From contig NC_047067.1 of assembly GCF_902459465.1 (NCBI RefSeq), positions 20,893,680-20,957,679 on the forward strand: 64,000 nucleotides of DNA. Direction: 5' to 3'. This DNA comes from Asterias rubens. Taxonomy: Eukaryota > Echinodermata > Asteroidea > Forcipulatida > Asteriidae. Below the pieces are notes generated by a model, which had not been told where the DNA came from, ran no database searches, and was given only the letters and a program-made list of their open reading frames with translations. This document shows positions 36,701-46,964 of the stretch, in pieces (position 1 is the stretch's first letter; each line of letters opens with the position of its first letter). A program made the position numbers and the translations under genes.

Positions 36701-37880
36701 TAAAAGTTTGTCATACGAAGGTTTAAAATAAAACTCGAACGCATATTAGTAAGAAGGAGCAGTGGCCCAGTGGAAGGGCTCTGGTCTCTGGACCGGAGGG
36801 TCCCGGGATCGAATCCAGCTTCAGAAAAGTTGGAGACGTTTTAAAAATGTTTTTTTTATTTTATTTTTTAAACTTATATAAAAAAGAGCATAGGTTCGTT
36901 TTAAGTTTTAAGTTTTAAGTTTCTTTTCTAAGCGAGTGCTAGCGGTGAGTGCCACTGCGCGGTGTGTGCCACTGTCTGGTGAGTCGAGACTTCTCGGACG
37001 GCAACCGCGCTGCCACCACCGGGGTTCGAACCGGGGACCCTTTGCTTGGGAGGCCGACACCTACCCACGACACCCACTTGGGTCCCCCCCAGGATAATTC
37101 GCATTTTAGACCTGATAAACCTTCGGTTCATACTTTACACAGAAAGCTATGGCATGGGATTTCAGTGCTTTATACTTAGTATATAATTGAATACTCATCA
37201 TAAGATACTATGGTATGGGAATATCAATGCTTTATACTTAGTGTATAATTTGCGAGTTGAATACTTTTCATAGGATACTATGGTATGCGAATATCAATGC
37301 TTTATACTTGGTATATTATTATACTTTATACTTGGTATATAATTTGCGAGGGGAACACTTTCCACATGATGCTATGGCATAGTAAAATCAGTGCTTTATA
37401 CTTAGTAATTTCGAGTGAAATGCACAAGTTGTGGGCTGGTTACATAGGCATGGGAAACCCATTGGTTCGGACTTAAAACATATTTGAGTTAAAATCTACA
37501 CACTGTATAGTTAAAAATGGGAAAAGGGGTACGCATGGTACTATGGCATAGGGACATCCTTGCTTTGGACTTGGTAAATAATTTGCGAGTGGAAGATATA
37601 ATACGCTTTTACTGACGGGTATTGGTAGTAGATAGGGGACTCTTGTGTTCGGACTTAAAAAGTATTCGACGAGTTGAAGGCACACGCTGTAGGCATAAAG
37701 ATAGACAATTAGTTTAATTAATGGGGAAATGGTACGCATGGTACAATGGCATAGGGAAATCCTTGCTTTTTACTTGGTAAATAATTTGAGAGTGGAAGGC
37801 ATACGCTTTACTGACGGGTAGACAGGGGACTCTTTGGTTGTGATTTAAAAAATTGGTGAGTGGATGGAAGGCACACGCTG
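33770..37880 (+). repeat. Tandem array of about 245-bp units with tRNA-like core, right arm
   Basis: Inverted partner of the left-arm array, with about 14 tRNA-like cores between 33,890 and 36,800. The commonest core reads GGGCTCCGGGCTCTACACCC in the anticodon region. An outlying core at about 34,130-34,200 reads GGACTCTGAAGCC with a well-paired T-arm (CTGGG TTCAAAC CCCGG). Units from 34.6 to 36.0 kb are almost identical, so this arm has expanded independently of the left arm. Confidence 0.87.
36893..37090 (-). mobile_element. tRNA-derived SINE, right arm
   Basis: Inverted copy of the left-arm SINE at 25,285-25,485, with the same tRNA-like head, body and AAGTTTT-type tail (tail at 36,893-36,922 on the plus strand). 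The arms agree almost exactly here, so the insertion predates the arm duplication. Confidence 0.85.
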
Positions 37881-38239
37881 TAAGTATGGCGCATTGGTTT
37901 ACAAGGAAACAAAGGCATAATAGGGGACTTACAAAATAATTATTTGAGTCGAAGGCACACGATGTAGGTATAGAAAATTAGTTCGCAGGGGAAGTTGGTC
38001 TGGCATTTCGATGGGAATTGGGGATTGTCGGTCGCTGTGGAAAGGGTAGCGGGGTACACTGGGGTTGGGTGGCCGAGTCTTTAGTAGGCTAGCTGGGATC
38101 AACATGACGGCGGGAATATAACTTCTTTGAATTTCCACCAGTGTTCGTGGTGGGTACTCTCCGTGATGGTACAATTGGTTTTATTGAGTTTGATACAATA
38201 ATTATTTGAGACATTGTTATATCGAAAATCAGGCAATAA

Positions 38240-38700
38240 AAACAATTACATCAAAAAGTTACTAAGGTCGACGACTAAACCCAAGTTTTCAGGCGATTTT
38301 GAAAAACACAATTTTTTTCGGCAGATTTTTGAGAAAACGGCATGGGGTATAACTTGACGTTTTTTTCACCCTCAAAAGAAATTTCTCTCAGATTTGCCAC
38401 AAAATTTAACCAAAGAAAGTTCTTTATGTGCAAAAGACGCTCTACGGATTATAGATTGCTGGAACAATTGGAAGGGCCCCAAATTAATATTAATTTTAAT
38501 CTTGATTTGGGGCATCGAAAACTAGACAATATCTCAAAAAGTTGCCTACGACTCAGACCAAGGTTTTTCTGTGCACCTCGTCCTTCATTACACATCTGGA
38601 TGAAATTTCAGACGATTAAAAAAATAAAAATAAAAAACCCGCCAGTTTTATTCAGACCATGTTCAGACTTTAAAACATTACATTATCATTTGGCAGTATA
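38240..38700. repeat. Diverged relative of the 323-bp satellite unit, right arm
   Basis: Inverted counterpart of 23,650-24,190. A frame containing ATKFNQRKFFMCKRRS starts at 38,342 on the plus strand. It is shorter than its left-arm equivalent because of a few substitutions near its end. Confidence 0.68.
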
Positions 38701-39219
38701 GGTGGCAAACCAGTTTTAGATTTACAACTTGATATGAGAAAGGCAATCTGCAAAGGCTTAAACATGATGTATCAATTCTTTTGGATGGTAGGCCTACGAC
38801 TCCGAATGTCAGAGCACCGGTCATTTTGGTTGGTAAACAGTTTACGACAGCTCAGTGTTACATAACATGTAAACAAAAACTGACATAGAAACACGTAGGA
38901 GTGGCCGACACGAATTGAAGTAGATAATCTATAAGAACTACACAGAAAAGTCGATTGTTTCATCTGATCATGGAGGAATTCTTCATCCAGTATCTGATTG
39001 ACGGCAAATTGGCAATGACAATGCAATGACCTATGCTCTAACGTTACAGCTACTTCCGGATTGCCGTTGTTTATGTTGAGCATGAAGGTGGAATAAAATT
39101 GCGACAAGAATTGCCCGTTTTATGACAAACTAGGTGGTTACACGCCTTCCACGAGGCCTTCATCCTATTCTACATTATTAACTTAAATAAGCTGCATGAG
39201 ATAAAGCTTACCCAAAAGA

Positions 39220-39500
39220 GACATTAAATCACATCAAATCATCCTAAGTATATCCATGGTGTTGACAACTTCACAAGCATGGCTGGTGGCCATTTTGAAT
39301 ATCGCGTCACGGCATCAAGCCGTCGAGTACCCAGACCTCTACTACTCTGTTGATGTTTATTTCGCGTAGCGTGGAAATCGGGTACCTGTCGGTTGCTTTA
39401 GCTGGTTCCAATCACCGGTGCCTGTCCAAGATCAAAGGGGCAAACTGGCTCCCGCAAGATCTCGCGGAATGATTCGAAATGCGAGAATCGAAGGCTTGAA
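39220..39500 (-). promoter_or_regulatory. CpG-bearing, promoter-like segment, right arm
   Basis: Mirror image of 22,900-23,180 with the CGCGTCACGGCATCAAGCCG and AAGATCTCGCGGAATG strings kept. It may act as a promoter facing the palindrome centre. No gene assigned. Confidence 0.3.
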
Positions 39501-40482
39501 TCATATTAAAAGTGATGAATAAACGCTTACACTGTAACTAATTGTGGTAATTAAACCAAGTAGCCTTACGTTTGTTTAACTTGAAATGATTTAGCGCAAA
39601 GTTTAAAGAACTAAAGGTAATATATGAGGTATATTTTTTGTTCGTTTCTCAGCTTATTATTAACGTAGGAATAATTAACTTGTAGGTAAATTATTAAAAA
39701 GTGACCTTATTTCGTTGTTGAAAATATCTCACTCAAATTTGCGCCACCAAATAATCTTACTTTTAAAGCCTTCGGTACACGTCAACCACCCCCCCCCCAA
39801 AAAAAAAATAAATAAATAAATATTAATAACAAAATATGGCCATCTTATGCATGTTGTTGTGTTAGAAAATTGCAAGGATTTTACTAAAACGCAAGGCTTA
39901 CTATTTGAATTTTTGTAACAAAAAATGCAAGGCTTTGAACATCCATTTTTTGTAGGGTATACCGTTTTTGTTTACTGAAAAAGTTTAAAGAGATGAGCCT
40001 TGTGCCTCAAAATAAATACATCAATAAAATAAAATTAAAAAAATACACACAAACAAGGGGTAGATGTCCTACAGTTTATCAAATTTTGGGCCATAAATTT
40101 AAGAAAACACAAAGAGTTGTTTTTATTCTCTAAAATAATGCGATAGGTACCTCTGACTCTGATGTGTTTTTAACTTGAGGAATAACTTTTATAAATAATA
40201 TTTTCAACTTGAGGAATGATTTTAGATATACATGTAGATTGGTCAACATCAAATCTCAATCTTAGAAAAAAATGAAAGGTACATGCCATCACTGAAGAAA
40301 CCAGCTTCATTTTAATGCATACAAATCGAACTTCAAAAATGTGGTCAAATAATACAAATAAATAAAATCACAAGGCATAAGTCAAGCATTTTTTATCAAT
40401 GTTTTGTAATTTTGTTTATTGGAATAGTACAATATAACACATTTGGCTTGATCAGAAATGTATAAGGTTAAATCACAATAGT

Positions 40483-41314
40483 TAAAGGCAGTGGACACTA
40501 TTGGTAATTACTCAAAATAATTATTAGCATAAAACCTTTCTTGGTGACGAGTAATGGGGAGAGGTTGATAGTATAAAACATTGTGAGAAACGACTCCCTC
40601 TGAAGCGCCATAGTTTTCGAGAAAGAAGTAATTTTCCACAAATTTGATTTCGAGACCTCAGATTTAGAACTTGAGGTCTCGAAATCAACCATCTGAACGC
40701 ACACAACTTCGTGTGACAAGGGTGTTTTTTTTTCTTCATTATTATCTCGCAACTTCGATGACCGTTTGAGCTCAAATTTTCACAGGTTAGTTATGTTATG
40801 CATATGTTGAGATACACCAACTGTGAAGGCTAGTCCTTGACAATTACCAATAGTGTCCTCTGCCATTAAACCTGCAATTGTATGTTGATTTAAAGACACT
40901 GGACATGTTTGGTAATTGTCAAAGACCAGTATTCACTCTTGATGTATCTCAAAATATGCATAACATAACAAACCTGTAAAAATTTGAGCTCAGTTGGTCG
41001 TCAAATTTGCAATTAGAGAACAATGAAAGCAAAAACGCCCTTGTTGCACAAGTTGTGTGCTTTCAGATGCTTGATTTCGAGACCTCAAATTTTAATTCTG
41101 AGGTCTCGAAATCAAATTCAAATATTTTAGTGAGAAATCGCTTCTGTCTTAAAAACTATGTTACTTCACAGGGAGCCGTTTCTCATAATGTTTTATACTA
41201 TCTCCAGTTCTCCAGTTTTATACTATCTCCAGCTCTCCAATGCTCGTTACCAAGTAAGTTTTTAATGATAACAATTGTTTTGAGTAATTACCAATTGTGT
41301 CCAGTGCCTTCAAA
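40483..41314. repeat. Two foldback MITE family 1 copies, right arm
   Basis: Copies at 40,483-40,868 (uninterrupted) and about 40,893-41,314 (diverged) mirror the left-arm pair at 21,177-21,914 and 20,732-21,154. Terminal GGCAGTGGACACTATTGGTA and inner GACCTCAGATTTAGAACTTG palindromes are clear. Confidence 0.92.
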
Positions 41315-41334
41315 GGAATTGTATAATGCTGAAC

Positions 41335-41530
41335 CACGGTTCTATAAGGTTATATCGCAAATTGTATAAATTTATATCACATTTGTATCAGGGAAATATC
41401 GCAATAGTTCAAGATTATATCACAATCATATAAGGTTATATCGCAAATGTAAAAGGTTATATCGCAATCGTATAAAGGTAATATCGTAATTGTATATACA
41501 GTTATATTGCAATTGTATAAGGTTTTATAT
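41335..41530. repeat. AT-rich minisatellite, right arm
   Basis: Inverted counterpart of 20,505-20,735, with repeats of GGTTATATCGCAA(T/A)TGTATAA. Confidence 0.8.
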
Positions 41531-41827
41531 TCAAGGAATAATGACCCAGGATTCTGTGTTGTTTTTGTCTTTGAATTTTGACATTAAATTTGCTTTGAAA
41601 CTGTTGCCCATATTGAAGTTTTAAGTAAAATAGTCTTTTACGTTTTGCATAATTTGTATTGCACATTAGGAAAGCTCTTCAAAAGAATTTCCAAGTGTGG
41701 CCTTTGAATTACTTGGCTCATAAAAATTAATGGACGAGCAGTTAATATGACATGGGTAGTAAGCCCAGTGATCTCCATGACCCCAGCCCGGATGCCCACG
41801 AATATGAATTGTAAATCAAGAACTTAG

Positions 41828-42655
41828 CTTGGTAGCATTTGAACTCACAACCTTGTCACTGCAAGTCCTGTAGTCTAACCACTGAACCATCACAAAATTG
41901 TCATTGTAAAAAGAGCAGTTAGCTGGTAGATTTCGAACCAACAACATTCTGATTGCAAGTCCTGCAGTCTAACCACTGGACCACCATTAGCTTGGTAGGA
42001 TTCGAACCCACAACCTTGTGATTGCAAGTCCTGCAGCCTAACCACTGGACCACAGTTAGCTTGGTAGGATTCGAACCCACAACCTCAAGTCGTGCAATTG
42101 TATAAGGTTTTATATTCAAGGAATAATGACCCAGGATTCTGTGTTGTTTTTGTCTTGGAATTTTGACATTAAATTTGCTTTGACACCGTTGCCCATATTG
42201 AAGTTTTAAGTAAAATAGTCTTTTACGTTTTGCATAATTTGTATTGAACATTAGGAAAGCTCTTTAAAAGAATTGTGATTGCAAGTCCTGCAGTCTAACC
42301 ACTGAAACACAGTGAGCTTGGTAGGATTCAAACCAACAACCTTGTAACTGCAAGTCCTGCAGTCGAACCACTGGACCACAGTTAGCTTGGTAGGATTCGA
42401 ACCTACAACCCTGTGATTGTAAGTCCTGCAGTCTAACCACTGAAACACAGTTAGCTTGGTAGGATTCAAACCTTTAATCTTGTGATTGCAAGTCCTGCAG
42501 TCTAACCACTGAACCACAGTTAGCTTAGTAGGATTCAAACCAACAACCTTGTAACTGCAAGTCCTGCAGTCTAACCACTGGACCACAGTTAGCTTAGTAG
42601 GATTCAAACCTACAACCTTGTGATTGAAAGTCCTGCAGTCTAACCACTGGACCAA
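41828..42655 (-). repeat. tRNA-like 68-bp tandem array, right arm, rearranged
   Basis: About ten units (GGTAGGATTCGAACCCACAA and TCCTGCAGTCTAACCACTG on the plus strand) against about 22 in the left arm. At 42,094-42,277 the array is interrupted by a second copy of the flanking sequence found at about 41,508-41,692, starting CAATTGTATAAGGTTTTATA. The left arm has that flanking sequence only once, at about 20,370-20,530. Confidence 0.88.
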
Positions 42656-42809
42656 GTTGACCACCATCCTGGAATAGTTTCATTACTTCTGTTGATGAGT
42701 TGTGGATTGCACTATCATTCAAGAGGTCAAAGTGCAAAAGAAGACATCTGGAGATGCTGTATGTTGTTCCGAGCTAAACAAAAAAAGGGAGACGGACAAG
42801 TAACCTGTT

Positions 42810-43193
42810 AAAGGCAGTGGACACTATTGGTAATTGTCAAAGACTAGCCTTCACAGTTGGTGTACCTCAACATATGCATAAAATAACTAACCTGTGAAAA
42901 TTTGAACTCAATTGGTCATCGAAGTTGCAAGATAATAACAAAAGAAAACAACACCCTTGTCACATGAAGTTGTGTGCGTTTAGATGGTTGATTTCGAGAC
43001 CTCAAGTTCTAAATCTGAGGTCTCGAAATCAAATTCGTGGAAAATTACTTCTTTCTTGAAAACTACATCACTTCAGCGGGAGCCGTTTCTCACAATGTTT
43101 TATACTATCAACCTCTCCCCATTACTCGTCATCAAGAAAAGTTTTATGCCAATAATTATTTTGAGTAGTTACCAATAGTGTCCACTGCCTTTA
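42810..43193. repeat. Foldback MITE family 1, right-arm partner of copy b
   Basis: Mirror of 18,003-18,388 with complete ends and inner palindrome, in the intron of the right MASTL fragment. Confidence 0.92.
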
Positions 43194-43974
43194 CAGAGCT
43201 GTTAAATAATCAGGTTCAAGGAAAGGGATATGTTTGGTAATCACTCTTAAAATTAGTGGCAATAACAACCTTTGGTCAGAAGCCTACAGCGGATTGGGAT
43301 ACATAAAGCACTATGGAAACTAGTTAACCTCATCAACAACCAATAGCTTGTTTATTCCTCTTGTCAGGAAGTCGGCCACTGTGAATGTCGGCTTAATCAT
43401 ATCTTCATTCAACTGTTTGTTTATTTTTGTTTAATTTTTATAACTGTTGTTCATATGCGATGCTTTCCAGATCTGGTTAGGGATTGTTCTGTGATTTTTA
43501 TGCTTTTTGTGCAATTCTGTGTCTTTTGTCCTGTTACTTTTGTGGTCTATTGTCATTTGTGCATTTTAATTTTTTATGTTTTTTAATCGTATTACATGAA
43601 ACTATCTTATTATTGTATTAACTGACCAATTGTGAATTTAAGACCGCAATTCAGGTTTCTTTTACTGCCAGTGTCTTTTTTAAATATTGTTGAATAACTA
43701 AACCATTAATTATATATTATTACATTTCACTTTTGATTCAAAAGACGTGTTTTTTTTTTTTAAGCCACGCAGTGACGCTTCTCAGTATGTGTATTCCCAT
43801 CAGGGAATTTCCTTCATGCGTTGACATATTTTTTCTGGATTTTCAGCGATATCTCAAAAACCTGACCACCCTTGAAAATGTCAGTCTTATTGTGCACACC
43901 TACATTTTAAAGGATTAAACAGTCAAACTGTTCCATAAACTAAAGGTTTACTTGCCCTTTAAAGTCTGCATTTC

Positions 43975-44360
43975 TTCTGTTTGGACACCTTTGGGTAACT
44001 GTCAAAGACAAGTCTTCACAGTTGGTGTATCTCAACTATGCATAAAGTAACGAACCTGCAAAAGTTTGAGCTTGATTGGTCATCGGAGTTGCGAGATAAT
44101 AATGAAACTTGGAAAAAACACCCTTGTCACACAAAGTTGTGTGCTTTCAGATGCTTGATTGCGAGACCTCAAATTCTACACCTGAGGTTTTGAAATCAAG
44201 TTCATTGAAAATTGCTTCTTTCTCGAAAACTTTGCACTTCAGGGGGAGCAGTTACTCATAATGTTTTATACTATCAACCTCTCCCCATTACTCGTTACCA
44301 AGTGAGGTTTTATGCTAATAATTATTTTGAGTAATTACCAATAGTGTCCACTACCTTTAA
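43975..44360. repeat. Foldback MITE family 1, right-arm partner of copy a
   Basis: Mirror of 16,841-17,214. The flanking string TTTAAAGT(C/T)TGCATTTCTTC is present on both sides here too, with one substitution. Confidence 0.9.
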
Positions 44361-46293
44361 AGTTTGCATTTCTTCAAATCAAATTTTATGTGTATGGTGA
44401 AAACAAAATACTGTGAATATTGTTTACCGTCAAAATAAGTGGTGTCTGTTCTGTCATCTGGGGCTGGGATGAAAGGGGCTTCTGTCTCCCTGATTCGCTT
44501 CCAGTAGATTGCGTGGAATAGTGGATGGGACTTCAGGTCTGAAGAAAGCAAGATAATATATTTGAGAAAATTATGGGAAAGTGTCATTAAAGAAAATGGC
44601 TAATGTGAACATCCTTTTTATCTGACAGTTACCAACCTAACACACAAGACAAGAACAAAACAAAAACAAAAACAACAACAACAAACTGTCAGTGTCTTCA
44701 TTCCCATTTTAGCATTCGACCGGAAGCCGCATGTCTGGCTTGATCCCCAAAACGTGGATGATAACAAACAACAACCACATGAAACCGCGACCAAAATGGT
44801 GGTCTCTTTTAATTTGCGTAGACTACCGACGGAGAGAGCAAAAAATCCCCATCGGATTGCTTCAGAAAGAAGGAAAACGGACCTAAAACATCCATCAAAA
44901 ACCTCCATGTTCCCCCTCCACAAATGACCTAAAAAACATGCTCAAAACTTACCTTTAAATATTGAAAATGCTTGAAAAATGCGAGTTCTAGTGGTTGTGT
45001 TTTTGTTAACCACCGTCCTAGCTACACGATGTACACACACGCATCACGGCAATAACCAACGGAACTTTCGCAATGCTTTCTGAAAAAACAATAAAATGGA
45101 AGGTGGTGCCTTAAAGAGAAAGTTCTTTCTTTGGAAATAAAATGGAAGTTTATTTAAAGGTGACGCAATGGGGTGGCACTACTAAGGTAGTACTATTATT
45201 GAAATACTTTCTAAATCACCAAACTATCTTTTTGAATTGCACAAACAGAGCCAAAATATTCGTTGATATTTTCACAAACTTACCCGTATTATTTTGAGTG
45301 TGCAGCCCCTTGTTTTACGGGTTTTCCCCGCCAGATATAAATATACGCCCAGTCTGGTACCTGGACTTATATGCATGGTTGTTGCGTGCTACAGAGTTTG
45401 TGAAGGTGGTGCCTTAAAGAGAAAGTTCTTTCTTTGGAAATCCCGAAAAGCAAAACGTGTGCTCTCTGCTCCAGCATCGATTATGGAAATTGGAAAATGT
45501 TAATTGAATTGAACTTTGAAGTGATTTGCATGAAGAGGTAGCTGGTTTATTCGCTTGGATTTTACCTGATTTTACCTAGTACAGCAATAGTACTGGCTCC
45601 TTCTTTCGTGTTGGTTTAGAGTGTTGATTATAAACTTAAAGTTAAAGTATACATGGAGAAAGCAAAATGCTACAAAGTACATTCATAATTTCGACAACAC
45701 TCACTCACTATTAAGTTGGTGTCCACTAGTTGACCCAGCTAGCTGAGCTAGTAGTTGAGCTGAGTAACTGATGCTCTGCACTCATTTTTTAAAATGATTA
45801 CATTTTGCAAATAGTTAACTTTAAGAATGAGTGCAGGGCCCCTAATAGTAATACTGCATGGGGATAACTTTCCATATGGCGCCACCACTTTTTCACTCAT
45901 TTTTACAAAAAGGGATATATCAATCAGGTAAATTAGATACTATATTATTTTATTTTGAATGAAAAAGTGGTGGCGCCATACGGAAACTTTTCCCTGCAGG
46001 GGTCTTGGTAGTACAACACAGTACAGTACACTTCACAATCAATCAGATGGAACCGACTTTCACTTCCTTAGTGTTCAGTGTTTGTTGTTGTAATTAAATG
46101 AATGATAATGATATCGAAGTCTTATATAGCGCACGTATCTACCAAACAAGGTACTCAAGGCGCTGAGTATATACAAACTATCAGAAAGATAGGTTATTGC
46201 AGTGATGAATTCTGAGACCCAATTATTTAGCACCTTATAAGGGTTTTACAAGGTAAGGTGCTACGGCGCATAAAGCAGCCACAACCAGGATAC

Positions 46294-46762
46294 TGGGCCC
46301 TATTTCATAGAGCTGCTTGAAGACACTGGACACTATTGGTAATTGTCAAAGACCAATCTTCTCACTTGCTGTATCTCAACATTTGCATAAAATAACAACC
46401 CTGTGAAAATTTGAGCTCATTCGGTCATCTAAGTTGCGAGATAATTATGAAAGAAAAAAACACCCTTGTCACACGAAGTTGTGTGCTTTCAGATGCTTTA
46501 TTTCGATACCTCAAAATTCTTAATCGTGGCAAATTACTTCTTTCCTGAATAGTTTGTTACCATCAACCGCTCTCCATTACTTGTTACCAAGTAAGGTTTT
46601 ATGCTAATAACTATTTTGAGTAATTACCAAAAGTGTCCACTGCCTTTAAGCGCAAAATAAGCTAAGCAAATCAAAATTATGCTAACCGAGATAAAGTTAC
46701 CAGCCAGTGAGAATTTTTTTAACAGTATTTTCTACTTGAGCAGCTCTATGCAATTTGGACCT
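46294..46762. repeat. Foldback MITE family 2 with a family 1 element nested inside
   Basis: Outer ends are GGGCCCTATTTCATAGAGCTGCTT at 46,294 and AGCAGCTCTATGCAATTTGGACC ending about 46,762. The stretch 46,318-46,648 inside is a family 1 copy (GACACTGGACACTATTGG ... AGTGTCCACTGCC). Family 2 therefore inserted first. The composite begins four bases after the outer end of the palindrome. Confidence 0.87.
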
Positions 46763-46793
46763 TGTTAACCAGAATAAAGTTACCACATGTACA

Positions 46794-46926
46794 AGGGTGT
46801 TTTTTTCTTTCATAATTATCTCGCAACTTAGATGACCGAATGAGCTCAAATTTTCACAGGGTTGTTATTTTAGGCAAATGTTGAGATACAGCAAGTGAGA
46901 AGACTGGTCTTTAACAATTACCAATA
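46794..46926. repeat. Half copy of foldback MITE family 1
   Basis: Only the right half (ACAAGGGTG, then ATTATCTCGCAACTTAGATG, to AACAATTACCAAT) is present. It ends about 40 bp from the donor of Hikeshi exon 3. Confidence 0.85.
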
Positions 46927-46964
46927 CCCAGCCAACTGTGCACAACAACAAAATAAAAACATAC

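Larger units (their letters stand above)
42727..44538 (-). pseudogene. MASTL: Last two exons of Greatwall/MASTL kinase, right arm
   Basis: Inverted partner of the left-arm copy. Exon 44,428-44,538 and exon 42,727-42,773 have the same splice sites and phase. Differences from the left copy include Asp to Tyr in the normally conserved IDW motif (HAIYWKRIRE), Ala to Thr in TDTTYFD and Met to Ile before QHLQMSSF. The Tyr suggests relaxed constraint in this copy. No upstream kinase exons follow beyond the arm end at 46,290, where the sequence changes to foldback repeats and then Hikeshi. Like the left copy, it cannot encode a kinase. Confidence 0.82.
32319..46290. repeat. Right arm of the 31-kb imperfect palindrome
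   Basis: Reverse-complement partner of 14,969-32,261. It holds one inverted satellite unit where the left arm has about eleven. It has more copies of the 245-bp array and fewer of the 68-bp tRNA-like array, lacks the left arm's retroelement insertion, and has an extra stretch of about 60 bp near 45,627-45,690. The outer end reads CCACAACCAGGA at 46,279-46,290 and is followed by unrelated sequence. Confidence 0.97.

Noticed and set aside
18528..42655. Functional tRNA genes
   Set aside because: A- and B-boxes are present but acceptor and anticodon stems fail to pair in the units I folded by hand.
14969..46290. The palindrome as a single giant TIR transposon
   Set aside because: No target-site duplication at the outer ends (TGTGT against TACTG), no transposase or polymerase genes, and the arms extend to the centre instead of enclosing a coding body.
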